NCBI GenBank assembly: GCA_038117265.1
Contig: JAYOFO010000024.1
Coordinates: 1-33,599 of the forward strand
Direction: 5' to 3'
Length of the DNA stretch: 33,599 bases
Origin: JAYPUG01 sp038117265
Lineage (GTDB): Bacteria > Pseudomonadota > Alphaproteobacteria > UBA6615
Of the stretch, positions 23,315 to 30,984 are shown piece after piece. Numbering within the stretch: the stretch's first letter is position 1; every line of letters begins with the position of its first letter. Below the pieces are notes generated by a model that did no database searches, was not told the DNA's origin, and was given only the letters and a program-made list of their open reading frames with translations. Both the position numbers and the translations under genes were made by a program.

Positions 23315-23870
23315 CCGGTGGCGCGCATCGGCACCCCGGTCTGGCGGCGCATGTCGAACAGGATCGAGAGGGTATCGAGCAGTTCGCTGAACTGCTCGTA
23401 GCGCTGCCGCCGGCGACGACCAGGACCGTCTTGCCCGCGAGGTCACCGCCTAGCTCGATCGCCTTCACCGCGGTCACGGCGGGCCCGCCGAGGCACGCGC
23501 CTTCGCGGAACGACATGTCGTCCGCCAGGGCGAACGCATAGCCCGACGGCACCACCACATACTCCGCGCACGTGCCGCCCGAACCGCGCCATTGCGCGAG
23601 CGCCAGCCAGACCCGTTCGCCCAGCCGCGATGTCGCGACACCCTCGCCCAGCTTGTCGATCACCCCGGCACCGTCGGGATGCGGAATGACCGGCGACATG
23701 TGGGCGACGCGGGGAAACAGGTAGGTGCGGCTCTTGATGTCGGTCGGGTTGACCCCGGAGGCATGCACGCTGACGCGCACCTCGCCGGGCCCCGGCTCGG
23801 GTGTCGCCACCTCGCCGATCTCGATGACCTCCTGGGCCGGCCCCGGCCGGGAAAAGGTGGCAGCTCGCAT
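23311..23870 (-). pseudogene. Truncated quinone oxidoreductase (zinc-free MDR family) joined to a foreign tail
   Basis: ATG at 23870, with a strong GGAGGT site, opens a normal NADPH:quinone reductase N-terminus: 'MRAATFSRPGPAQEVIEIGE', 'HASGVNPTDIKSR', 'VIPHPDGAGVID', 'GERVWLALAQWRGSGGTCAEY'. It runs to 'GKTVLVVAGG' (155 residues, base 23406), exactly where the nucleotide-binding Rossmann fold should begin. The remaining about 170 residues are missing. What follows, in another frame, is about 32 codons, 'YEQFSELLDTLSILFDMR' and onward, ending at TGA 23313-23311; this looks like the C-terminus of an unrelated protein I cannot name. In the reductase's own frame the reading continues meaninglessly antisense to argB. 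A deletion that joined two genes is the simplest explanation. Confidence 0.82.
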
Positions 23871-23907
23871 CGTGACCTCCGCGCCGACATGGACCGTTCG
23901 TGCCGCC

Positions 23908-23936
23908 AATATTTCCGGTAACCGGAACCGGGGCAA
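23908..23936 (-). promoter_or_regulatory. Candidate promoter of the quinone reductase remnant with operator in the spacer
   Basis: On the minus strand TTGCCC (23936-23931), then 17 bp, then AATATT (23913-23908); a 19-bp reading with TATTGG is also possible. The spacer is filled by a 15-bp palindrome. The transcript would lead into the ATG at 23870 with its GGAGGT site. Confidence 0.4.
23913..23927. repeat. 15-bp palindrome TTCCGGT-A-ACCGGAA (candidate operator)
   Basis: Seven-base arms that are exact reverse complements around a single central base, in the divergent region between the reductase remnant and the HAD gene. A dimeric repressor or activator site is likely from symmetry and place. 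No regulator gene is adjacent. Confidence 0.55.
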
Positions 23937-24008
23937 GTGTGGTTGTTTACGACGCCGGGAGGCCGGGGGCCGGTCCCCAGCAGGGCCGCAGACGAAGACG
24001 GAGTGAGG

Positions 24009-24713
24009 ATGAAGCCTGTTACGCAGCTGTTCGGGACCGACGTCTGGATCTTCGATCTCGACAACACGCTCTATCCCGCCTCCTCGGGACTGATGGCCGA
24101 GGTGTCGCGCCGAATGACGCGCTTCGTCGCCGAGACGCTGGGGGTCCACGAGGACGCCGCGCTGATCGAGCAGAAGCGGCTGTTCCGCGAGCACGGCACC
24201 ACCCTGCGCGGATTGATGAACAACCACGATATCGATCCCGACACGTTCATGGCCTATGTGCACGATGTCGACTATTCGCGGATCGGCCCGAGCCCGCGCC
24301 TGGCGGCCGTTATCGACGCGCTGCCGGGCCGCAAGCTGGTGTTCACCAACGCCTCGGTCGCCCATGCCGAAACCGTTCTATCGCGGCTCGGAATCGCCGC
24401 GGCGTTCTCCGGCATCTTCGACGTGGCCGCGGCCGGCTATCAGCCGAAGCCCAACCTGCGTTCCTACGAGGCACTCGCGGCAGCGCACGACGTGGAGCCG
24501 ACACGCGCCGTCATGGTCGAGGACATCGCCCCCAACCTGGAACCGGCCGCGCAGATGGGCATGACGACCTTGTGGGTCCGCCACGACCGGGAGCCGGACC
24601 CCTATTGGGCAACGCCCGGCGATGATGCCGGCTACGTCCACCACCAGACCGACGATCTCGCGGCGTGGCTCGAAGGCGTCGTGGCCGGCGATTCCGCACA
24701 GCCGCGCCGTTGA
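24009..24713 (+). CDS. HAD family pyrimidine 5'-nucleotidase-like phosphatase
   Basis: 234 residues from ATG at 24009, which is preceded by GGAGTGAGG. Cytosolic haloacid-dehalogenase-type phosphatase of the Sdt1-like group that removes phosphate from pyrimidine nucleotides. Motif I 'IFDLDNTLYP' gives nucleophile Asp16 and acid/base Asp18. Motif II is 'VFTNAS', motif III the Lys of 'GYQPKPN', and motif IV 'VMVEDIAPNL'. A small alpha-helical cap lies between motifs I and II. The family name is inferred from 'FDLDNTLYPASSGL', which is typical of this branch; the true substrate is not shown. dapD follows 68 bases later. Confidence 0.87.
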   Translation: MKPVTQLFGTDVWIFDLDNTLYPASSGLMAEVSRRMTRFVAETLGVHEDAALIEQKRLFREHGTTLRGLMNNHDIDPDTFMAYVHDVDYSRIGPSPRLAAVIDALPGRKLVFTNASVAHAETVLSRLGIAAAFSGIFDVAAAGYQPKPNLRSYEALAAAHDVEPTRAVMVEDIAPNLEPAAQMGMTTLWVRHDREPDPYWATPGDDAGYVHHQTDDLAAWLEGVVAGDSAQPRR

Positions 24714-24781
24714 CATCGGGGGCCGGGCACCGCCATCTTCGCGCCGTCGCAAGACACGAAAACCTTCAAGGGCAACAGGAC

Positions 24782-25627
24782 ATGAGCAGCAGCGACCTCG
24801 AATCGGCGATCGAATCCGCGTGGGACAATCGCGACTCCCTCTCGCCGCAGACCACGGGCGCCCACCGCGAGGCGGTCGAGGCCGCCCTCGACCGGCTCGA
24901 CAGCGGCGCTGCGCGCGTCGCCGAGAAGGTCGACGGCGCGTGGCGCGTCAACGAGTGGCTGAAGAAGGCGGTGCTGCTGTCGTTCCGACTCAACGACATG
25001 GAGATGATCCCCGGCGGGCCGGGCGCCGGCTCGGCCTGGTGGGACAAGGTGCCGTCCAAGTTAGCCGGCTGGGGCGCCGCCGAGTTCCAGGCGGCGGGCT
25101 TCCGCGCGGTCCCGAACGCCGTCGTCCGCCGTTCGGCCTTCATCGCGCCGGGCGCGGTGCTGATGCCCAGCTTCGTCAATCTCGGCGCCCATGTCGGTGC
25201 CGGGACCATGGTCGACACCTGGGCGACCGTGGGCAGCTGTGCCCAGATCGGCGCCAACGTCCACCTGTCGGGGGGCGCGGGCATTGGCGGCGTGCTGGAG
25301 CCGCTGCAGGCGAACCCGGTGATCATCGAGGACAATTGCTTCATCGGCGCGCGCTCCGAGGTCGCCGAGGGGGTGATCGTCGAGGAGGGCGCGGTGCTGT
25401 CCATGGGCGTCTATCTCGGCGCCTCGACCAAGATCGTCGACCGCGAGACCGGCGAAGTCATGACCGGCCGGGTCCCGGCCTACTCGGTGGTCGTGCCCGG
25501 CAACCTGCCCGGCAAGCCGCTTCCCGACGGCAGCCCGGGCCCGAGCCTGTACTGCGCCGTGATCGTCAAGCGCGTCGACGAGCAGACCCGCGCCAAGACC
25601 TCGATTAACGAGTTGCTGCGCGACTGA
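24782..25627 (+). CDS. dapD: 2,3,4,5-tetrahydropyridine-2,6-dicarboxylate N-succinyltransferase
   Basis: 281 residues. Transfers succinyl from succinyl-CoA to tetrahydrodipicolinate in the lysine/diaminopimelate pathway. The N-terminal helical domain starts 'LESAIESAWDNRDSLSP'. The middle holds a left-handed beta helix of hexapeptide repeats (about 110-235: 'PSFVNLGAHVGAGTMVDTWA', 'CAQIGANVHLSGGAGIGGVL', 'DNCFIGARSEVAEGVIVEEG'). The end 'VVVPGNLPGK' and 'VDEQTRAKTSINELLRD' fits the family. The ATG at 24782 has 'cagga' just before it; reading further upstream gives Arg-rich shadow sequence. dapE follows after 13 bases. Confidence 0.97.
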   Translation: MSSSDLESAIESAWDNRDSLSPQTTGAHREAVEAALDRLDSGAARVAEKVDGAWRVNEWLKKAVLLSFRLNDMEMIPGGPGAGSAWWDKVPSKLAGWGAAEFQAAGFRAVPNAVVRRSAFIAPGAVLMPSFVNLGAHVGAGTMVDTWATVGSCAQIGANVHLSGGAGIGGVLEPLQANPVIIEDNCFIGARSEVAEGVIVEEGAVLSMGVYLGASTKIVDRETGEVMTGRVPAYSVVVPGNLPGKPLPDGSPGPSLYCAVIVKRVDEQTRAKTSINELLRD

Positions 25628-25640
25628 GCGTGCGCGAGCC

Positions 25641-26825
25641 ATGCCCGGCAACCCCGCAGATCCGATCGCCCTGTCCCAGGCGCTGATTCGCTGTCCCAGC
25701 GTCACGCCGGCCGATGCCGGCGCGCTGGGCGTGCTCGAGGATGTGCTGGGGTCGCTCGGTTTCGCCTGCCACCGGCTGCTGTTCTCGGATGCCGACACGC
25801 CCGACATCGAGAATTTGTACGCGCGGCTCGGCGATGCGGGCCGGAACTTCTGCTTCGCCGGCCACACCGACGTGGTGCCCGTCGGCGATGCCGACGACTG
25901 GTCGCGCGACCCGTTCTCGGGCGCGGTGATCGACGGCGCGCTGCACGGGCGCGGCGCAGCCGACATGAAGGGTGCCGTTGCCGCCTTCGTGGCGGCGGTC
26001 GACCGGCTGGTCGAGCGCCACGGCACACCCGCGACATGGTCCGAGCCGGGTTCGATCAGCCTGCTGATCACCGGCGACGAGGAGGGCCCGGCGGTCAACG
26101 GCACGCGCAAGGTGCTCGACTGGCTCGCCGCGCGGGGCGAGACGCTGGACGCCTGCGTGGTCGGAGAGCCGACCAACCCCGATGCGCTGGGCGACATGAT
26201 CAAGATCGGTCGGCGCGGCAGCATGACGGGATACCTGACCGTTCGCGGGGTCCAGGGGCACACCGCCTATCCGCATCTCGCCGACAACCCGGTGCACCGC
26301 ATCGTGCGCATGCTCGACGCACTGATCGCCGCGCCGCTGGACGAAGGCACCGAACACTTCCAGCCCTCGACCCTGCAGATCACCACGGTCGATGTGGGCA
26401 ACCCGGCGAACAACGTCATCCCCGCCGCCGTGCGGGCCACGTTCAACATCCGCTTCTGCGACCTGCACAGCTCGGCCAGCCTGGAATCCCGGCTGCGCGA
26501 GACCTTCGACCGGACGATCGGCGAGGGCGGCAGCTACACGCTCGACATCCGCGTCACCGGCGAGGCCTTCCTGACCCCGCCCGGCCCGCTCAGCGATGCG
26601 ATCTCGGCGGCGGTCGCGGCCGTGACGGGCCGCACCCCCGAGCTCAGCACCACCGGCGGTACGTCGGATGCGCGCTTCATCAAGGATCACTGCCCCGTCG
26701 CCGAATTCGGCCTGGTCGGCCAGACCATGCACAAGGTCGACGAGCATGTGAGTTGCGCCGACATCGAGACCCTGACAGAGATTTACCTCAAGGTGCTCGA
26801 ATCCTGGTTCGGACTCGACCGCTGA
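25641..26825 (+). CDS. dapE: Succinyl-diaminopimelate desuccinylase
   Basis: 394-residue M20 dizinc enzyme that removes succinate from N-succinyl-LL-diaminopimelate, two steps after DapD. Ligands and base: His75 and Asp77 in 'FAGHTDVVPVGD', Asp108 in 'GRGAADMKG', Glu147-Glu148 in 'TGDEEGPA', the Glu of 'VVGEPTNP', and His near 364 in 'TMHKVDEHV'. 'QGHTAYPHLADNP' marks the dimerisation lid. 'SVTPADAGAL' and 'TTGGTSDARFIKDHCPV' are typical DapE signatures that separate it from ArgE. It lies 13 bases after dapD, surely in one operon. Confidence 0.97.
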   Translation: MPGNPADPIALSQALIRCPSVTPADAGALGVLEDVLGSLGFACHRLLFSDADTPDIENLYARLGDAGRNFCFAGHTDVVPVGDADDWSRDPFSGAVIDGALHGRGAADMKGAVAAFVAAVDRLVERHGTPATWSEPGSISLLITGDEEGPAVNGTRKVLDWLAARGETLDACVVGEPTNPDALGDMIKIGRRGSMTGYLTVRGVQGHTAYPHLADNPVHRIVRMLDALIAAPLDEGTEHFQPSTLQITTVDVGNPANNVIPAAVRATFNIRFCDLHSSASLESRLRETFDRTIGEGGSYTLDIRVTGEAFLTPPGPLSDAISAAVAAVTGRTPELSTTGGTSDARFIKDHCPVAEFGLVGQTMHKVDEHVSCADIETLTEIYLKVLESWFGLDR

Positions 26826-26853
26826 CCGGCAAGGGAGCGCGCAAGCGCAGACC

Positions 26854-27438
26854 ATGACACTCCTCGAGGCCGCCCAGTCGCTGTTAGGCGCCTGGCGGTT
26901 GCTGCACTTCGACCGGACGGGCCTGCAGTTCTTCCGCACGACGCGGGAAGGTTTCTGGAACTCGTTCTGGGCCGCGGCGATCGTGCTGCCGGCCGACGCC
27001 ATATCGAGCGCGCTGTTCATCAGCGCCAACCCCGGCGGCATCACCGAAGCCTCACCGGCGCGCGTGATCGCGATCTTCCTGATCGTCTACGTGATGCGGT
27101 GGGTCCTGTTTCCGCTGGTCATGGCGGTGTTCAGCGACGCGATTCAGCGCTCCGAGCGCTTCGTCCTGTTCGTCGTCGCCCACAACTGGGCGAACGTGGT
27201 GCGCGCCGTGATCCTGTTGCCCGCGGTCGCGATCTTCGCCATCGAGGGGATCGGCAATCCCGGCTGGGGTGCGGCGATCTACTTCGCGGCGCTGATCGGC
27301 GTGTTCGTCTATGCGTGGTTCGTGGCCCGCGTCGCGCTCGACACGACCGTCGCCGCGGCGATCACCGTCGTGGTGATCGAGCTGGGGGTCGCGCTGATCC
27401 TGTCGGGGGTGATGGACTGGATGACCGGGCGGGTCTAG
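26854..27438 (+). CDS. Five-helix inner-membrane protein of unknown function
   Basis: 194 residues. I do not recognise the family. An amphipathic N-terminus ('LLEAAQSLLGAWRLLHFDRTG') with 'FFRTTREGFWNSFWAA' is followed by about five hydrophobic segments: about 38-58, 68-90, 104-128, 142-164 and 168-188. Few charged residues lie in the membrane parts and no enzyme motif is visible. It begins 28 bases after dapE and likely belongs to that operon. Its TAG stop overlaps the TAG of the convergent MFS gene in the palindrome CTAG. Confidence 0.78.
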   Translation: MTLLEAAQSLLGAWRLLHFDRTGLQFFRTTREGFWNSFWAAAIVLPADAISSALFISANPGGITEASPARVIAIFLIVYVMRWVLFPLVMAVFSDAIQRSERFVLFVVAHNWANVVRAVILLPAVAIFAIEGIGNPGWGAAIYFAALIGVFVYAWFVARVALDTTVAAAITVVVIELGVALILSGVMDWMTGRV

Positions 27439-28595
27439 GCCGGCCGGGCCGTCGCACGAAGCGCCAACCGGCCGCATACGAAGATCAGCAGCGCGGCCAC
27501 GCCCACGGTGATCGCCAGCGGCCAGGCCGTCCCCTCCGGCGCGAGGCTCACGGCCGTTGCGCCGATCGCCCCGCCACCCATCTCGAAGGTCGACAGCATC
27601 GCCGCGCTGGTTCCGCGGCCCTCCTCGCCGACCCGCGCAAACGCGATGACAGGCGCCGAGGCGAACATCGGGCCCAGCGCGAACGCGAACACGCCCATCG
27701 CCGCGGTCAGGTTGAAGGGCGTGTCGCCGACCGCCACCGAGAGGATGATCAGCAACCCGGAGAGCGAAGCGGCCCAAATTCCTAGCAAATACAGGCGCTC
27801 GACACCCGTCCGGTCGACGATCCGGTTGGCCACCAGGCTGCCCACGAAGAACGCGGCGACGATCGCGCCCTGGGACAGCCCGTAGTACCGGGTCGGCAGG
27901 CCGTGCCGGTCGATCAGCACGAAGGGCGCCTCGGTGATGAAGGCGAATATCGCGCCCAGCGCGAGGCCGAGCGACGCCGCGACGAGCACGAAACCGCCGT
28001 TCCCGAGGATGTGCAGATAGCGCGCGAGTGCCGCGCCGAGGCGCAAGGACCTTCGTTTCTCGGGGAGCAACGTCTCCGGCAATCGCATTGCGCCGAGAAC
28101 GAACACCACGACGATCACGGCTGCCAGCAGGGCGAAGTTCGCGCGCCAGCCGAACCACTCGAAGACGAACCCGCCGATCACCGGGCCCACGGCAGGCACC
28201 AGCGCGATGATCATGCCGTACATCGCATACACCTTGGCCTGCGCCTCGCCCCGGTAGATGTCGCCGATCACCGCCAGCACGACCACCGCCTCGACGCTGG
28301 CCGCGGCCCCCATCGCGATGCGCGCCGCCAGCAACTCGCCGATCGACTGCGCGATGGCGGCGCCGACGGCGGTCAGCACGAACACCCCCATGCCCGCGAG
28401 GAAGACCGGCCGCCGGCCCAGCGCGTCGGCGAGCGGCCCCCAGAAGAGCTGGGCAACGGCGAAGGTCGCCATGTTGAGCGCCATGGTCAGCTGCACGGTC
28501 GCCGCATCGGTGCCGAAATAGGCCGGCAGGTGCGGCAGGGTCGGCGCGTACAGGTCGGTCGAGAGGATCGAGGCGCCGCTCGCCGCGATGAACAC
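27435..28595 (-). CDS. MFS drug efflux transporter, Bcr/CflA type
   Basis: 386 residues from GTG at 28595, about 12 membrane helices. Proton-driven efflux protein of the DHA1 group: TM1 motif 'STDLYAPTLPHLPAYF', motif A 'GPLADALGRRPVFLAG' (after TM2), and motif C-like 'LVPAVGPVIGGFVFEWFGWR' in TM5. Substrate unknown. The start is in doubt: the GTG falls inside TM1 with no polar leader. Eight codons with a GTG start at 28643 (MSRPHEAV), one base after the truA stop, are in the same frame but separated by a TAG at 28619-28617. That TAG may be a nonsense mutation near the N-terminus; otherwise a rare start (CTG at about 28607 or GTG 28595) is used. Confidence 0.85.
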   Translation of the reverse strand: MFIAASGASILSTDLYAPTLPHLPAYFGTDAATVQLTMALNMATFAVAQLFWGPLADALGRRPVFLAGMGVFVLTAVGAAIAQSIGELLAARIAMGAAASVEAVVVLAVIGDIYRGEAQAKVYAMYGMIIALVPAVGPVIGGFVFEWFGWRANFALLAAVIVVVFVLGAMRLPETLLPEKRRSLRLGAALARYLHILGNGGFVLVAASLGLALGAIFAFITEAPFVLIDRHGLPTRYYGLSQGAIVAAFFVGSLVANRIVDRTGVERLYLLGIWAASLSGLLIILSVAVGDTPFNLTAAMGVFAFALGPMFASAPVIAFARVGEEGRGTSAAMLSTFEMGGGAIGATAVSLAPEGTAWPLAITVGVAALLIFVCGRLALRATARPA

Positions 28596-28644
28596 CAGAA
28601 GGATCAGGGGCGACGGCTACACCGCCTCGTGCGGGCGCGACACC

Positions 28645-29382
28645 TCAATAGTCCACGCGGACGAGATAGAGCCCGGACGCCGGCGCGGTCGGGCCGGCCG
28701 CCGAACGGTCGCGTGCCTCCAGCGCCGCGCGCACGTCCTCGCGCGACCACTTGCCCTCGCCGACGAGCGCCAATGTTCCGACGATGTTGCGCACCTGGTG
28801 ATGCAGGAAGGAGGGCGCCGACACGGTGACGACCGCCTCCGGACCCTGGCGCGCCACGTCGAGGCGCGACAGCGTCTTCACCGGCGATTTGGCCTGGCAG
28901 ATCGAGGCGCGGAACGAGGTGAAGTCGTGGTGTCCGACCAGCACCGTCGCCGCGTCGGCCATCGCGTCGGCGTCGAGCGGCACGGGCACCCACCAGACGC
29001 GCCCCTCGTCGAGCGCGGGCGCGGGCCGGCGGTTGAGGATCCGGTAGCGGTAGTGGCGCTGCGTCGCCGAAAAGCGCGCGTGGAAATCGTCGTCGACGGC
29101 GTCGGCCGCCAGCACGCTGATCGGCTCGGCCCGCAGGAAGTGGTTGAGCGCGTCGCGCACCGTGTCGGCGTCGGTCGGCCTGGCGATGTCGAGATGCGCC
29201 ACCTGCCCCTCGGCATGGACGCCGGCATCGGTGCGCCCCGCACCATGGACCACGACCTCCTCGGCGCAGAAGGCGCGGACCGCATCCTCGATGGCGGCCT
29301 GGACCGAGGGGCCGTTGTCCTGGCGCTGCCAGCCGACATAGGGACCGCCATCGTATTCGAGGACGAGCCGGTAGCGCGTCAT
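28645..29382 (-). CDS. truA: tRNA pseudouridine(38-40) synthase
   Basis: 245 residues. Makes pseudouridine at positions 38-40 of the anticodon stem-loop. N-terminal 'YRLVLEYDGGPYVGWQRQ', catalytic Asp52 in 'GAGRTDAGVHAEGQVAHL', 'HARFSATQRHYRYRI', 'HDFTSFRA' and 'FLHHQVRNIVGTL' are all in family order, and length is normal. The start ATG at 29382 overlaps the fmt stop by 4 bases. Third gene of def-fmt-truA; a transporter follows at 1 or 49 bases depending on its start. Confidence 0.97.
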   Translation of the reverse strand: MTRYRLVLEYDGGPYVGWQRQDNGPSVQAAIEDAVRAFCAEEVVVHGAGRTDAGVHAEGQVAHLDIARPTDADTVRDALNHFLRAEPISVLAADAVDDDFHARFSATQRHYRYRILNRRPAPALDEGRVWWVPVPLDADAMADAATVLVGHHDFTSFRASICQAKSPVKTLSRLDVARQGPEAVVTVSAPSFLHHQVRNIVGTLALVGEGKWSREDVRAALEARDRSAAGPTAPASGLYLVRVDY

Positions 29383-30293
29383 GCCAGCACCGCACCCTTC
29401 GGCGCCGGGGTCCCACGCAGGAACGCGGCCGAATCCATCGCCGCACGGCCGGCGCGCTGGACGCGCAGCAACCGCAGCGCGCCGGCGCCGCAGGCCACCG
29501 TCAGCGCCTCGTCGAGCACCGTTCCCGGCACGCCATCGCCCGCAGCGACCTCCGCGGCCAGCACCTTGATCCGTTCGCCATCGAGTTCGAACCACGCACC
29601 CGGCCACGGCGCGAAGGCGCGGACATGGCAGTCGAGCGAGGCCGCGGGGCGCGACCAGTCGATCCGCTCCTCGCCCTTCTCGATCTTGTGGGCGTAGGTC
29701 GCGCCCGCGTCGTGCTGCGGCACCTCGGACAGCGTCCCGGCCTCCAGGCCCGCCAGCGCCTCGACGATCAGCAGGCCGCCCAGCCCCGACAGCGCATCGT
29801 GCAGCGCGCCGGCATCCGTGTCGGGGCCGATCGGCACCGCCGCACGCAGCAGCTCGGGCCCGGTGTCGAGCCCCGCGTCCATGCGCATGATGGTGATGCC
29901 GGTCTCGGCATCGCCGGCGAGGATCGCGCGCTGGATCGGCGCCGCCCCGCGCCAGCGCGGCAGCAGCGAGGCATGGATGTTGATGCAGCCCAGGCGCGGC
30001 GCATCCAGGATTTCCGCCGGCAGGATCAGCCCGTAGGCGACGACCACCGCCGCGTCGAGGCCGAGCGCGCCGAACGCGGCCTGTTCGTCCGCATCCCGCA
30101 GGGTCACGGGCGTGCGCACCGGGATTCCGGCCGCCGCGGCGCGTTCGTGCACGGGCGAACGGCGTTCCTTCTGCCCCCGCCCGGCGGGGCGCGGCGGCTG
30201 GGTGTAGACGCACGCGACCTCGTGCCCCGCCGCGAGAAGCGCGTCGAGGGCGGGAATCGAGAAATCGGGGGTGCCCATGAAGGCAATCCGCAT
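29379..30293 (-). CDS. fmt: Methionyl-tRNA formyltransferase
   Basis: 304 residues. Formylates initiator Met-tRNA using 10-formyl-tetrahydrofolate. 'MRIAFMGTPDFSIPALDAL' is the family start. The catalytic region 'INIHASLLPRWRGAAPIQRAI' has the Asn-His pair and the SLLP motif. 'GITIMRMDAGLDTGP' contains the catalytic Asp. The C-terminal OB-fold domain follows ('ATYAHKIEKGEERIDW' and 'VRAFAPWPGAWFEL'). The frame is open far upstream, but ATG at 30293 is fixed by family alignment. It lies 74 bases after def and overlaps truA by 4. Confidence 0.97.
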   Translation of the reverse strand: MRIAFMGTPDFSIPALDALLAAGHEVACVYTQPPRPAGRGQKERRSPVHERAAAAGIPVRTPVTLRDADEQAAFGALGLDAAVVVAYGLILPAEILDAPRLGCINIHASLLPRWRGAAPIQRAILAGDAETGITIMRMDAGLDTGPELLRAAVPIGPDTDAGALHDALSGLGGLLIVEALAGLEAGTLSEVPQHDAGATYAHKIEKGEERIDWSRPAASLDCHVRAFAPWPGAWFELDGERIKVLAAEVAAGDGVPGTVLDEALTVACGAGALRLLRVQRAGRAAMDSAAFLRGTPAPKGAVLA

Positions 30294-30367
30294 CGCCGCC
30301 GCCCCACTCTTCCTTGCGGTGTCCGTCCGGGTCGCCCGCGCGGGCCGCAGCGCCGTCGCGGAACCGG

Positions 30368-30880
30368 TTATCCCTGCTGCCGCTTCAGCTTCTTCATCTT
30401 GCGCAGGATGATGTTGCGCTTGAGCGGCGTCAGATAGTCGATGAACAGCACCCCGTCGAGATGGTCGATCTCGTGCTGAATGCAGGCCGAGAGCAGGCCG
30501 CCGGCCTCGAGCTCCTGCGCTGCGCCGTCGGGATCGAGATAGGCGACGCGAATCCCGCCCGGCCGCGTGACCTCGGCATAATGGTCGGGGATGCTCAGGC
30601 ACCCCTCCTCGTTCGTCACCACGTCGTCGGACCGCCAGACGATCTCCGGATTGATCATCCGGTAGGGCTGCGCCGGCGCGCCCTCGCGCGCCACGTCGCA
30701 CACGATCACCCGGCGGCAGTCGGCCACCTGGGGCGCCGACAGGCCGATGCCGGGGGCATCGTACATCGTCTCGAGCATGTCGTCGAGGAGCCGGCGCACA
30801 TCGTCGCCGATCTCCGCGACCGGTTCGCACTTCCGCTTCAGCACCGGGTCCGGTGCCAGGACGATGGGCAGCTTCGCCAA
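30368..30880 (-). CDS. def: Peptide deformylase
   Basis: 170-residue metalloenzyme that removes the formyl group from new proteins. The three motifs are complete: 'GIGLSAPQV' (44-52), 'EGCLSIP' with metal ligand Cys94, and 'HEIDHLDG' with His136, catalytic Glu137 and His140. Motif I has Ser where many enzymes have Ala (GIGLAAPQ). A TTG start codon at 30880 is inferred: the family N-terminus 'KLPIVLAPDPVLK' begins at once, and no in-frame ATG or GTG precedes it plausibly. The Lys/Arg-rich tail is usual. First gene of def-fmt-truA, divergent from rmuC. Confidence 0.96.
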   Translation of the reverse strand: MAKLPIVLAPDPVLKRKCEPVAEIGDDVRRLLDDMLETMYDAPGIGLSAPQVADCRRVIVCDVAREGAPAQPYRMINPEIVWRSDDVVTNEEGCLSIPDHYAEVTRPGGIRVAYLDPDGAAQELEAGGLLSACIQHEIDHLDGVLFIDYLTPLKRNIILRKMKKLKRQQG

Positions 30881-30969
30881 GGTCTTGCGCCTTCAAATCA
30901 AACGATAATTCGCGCCGTTACCTATGGCCTCGCCCACCTGCAGTCAAGCGAGGGGACGACTCGCACCCG

Positions 30970-30978
30970 TGCTAGGAT
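30970..30978 (+). promoter_or_regulatory. Candidate extended -10 directly before rmuC start
   Basis: TGCTAGGAT fits an extended -10 (TG-n-TAnnnT) and ends 6 bases before the ATG at 30985. No Shine-Dalgarno sequence is seen in between. A leaderless message is predicted. Confidence 0.35.
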
Positions 30979-30984
30979 CAACGC

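Noticed and set aside
25605..27044. 479-codon open frame on the minus strand opposite dapE
   Set aside because: Shadow of dapE, which is complete with all metal ligands.
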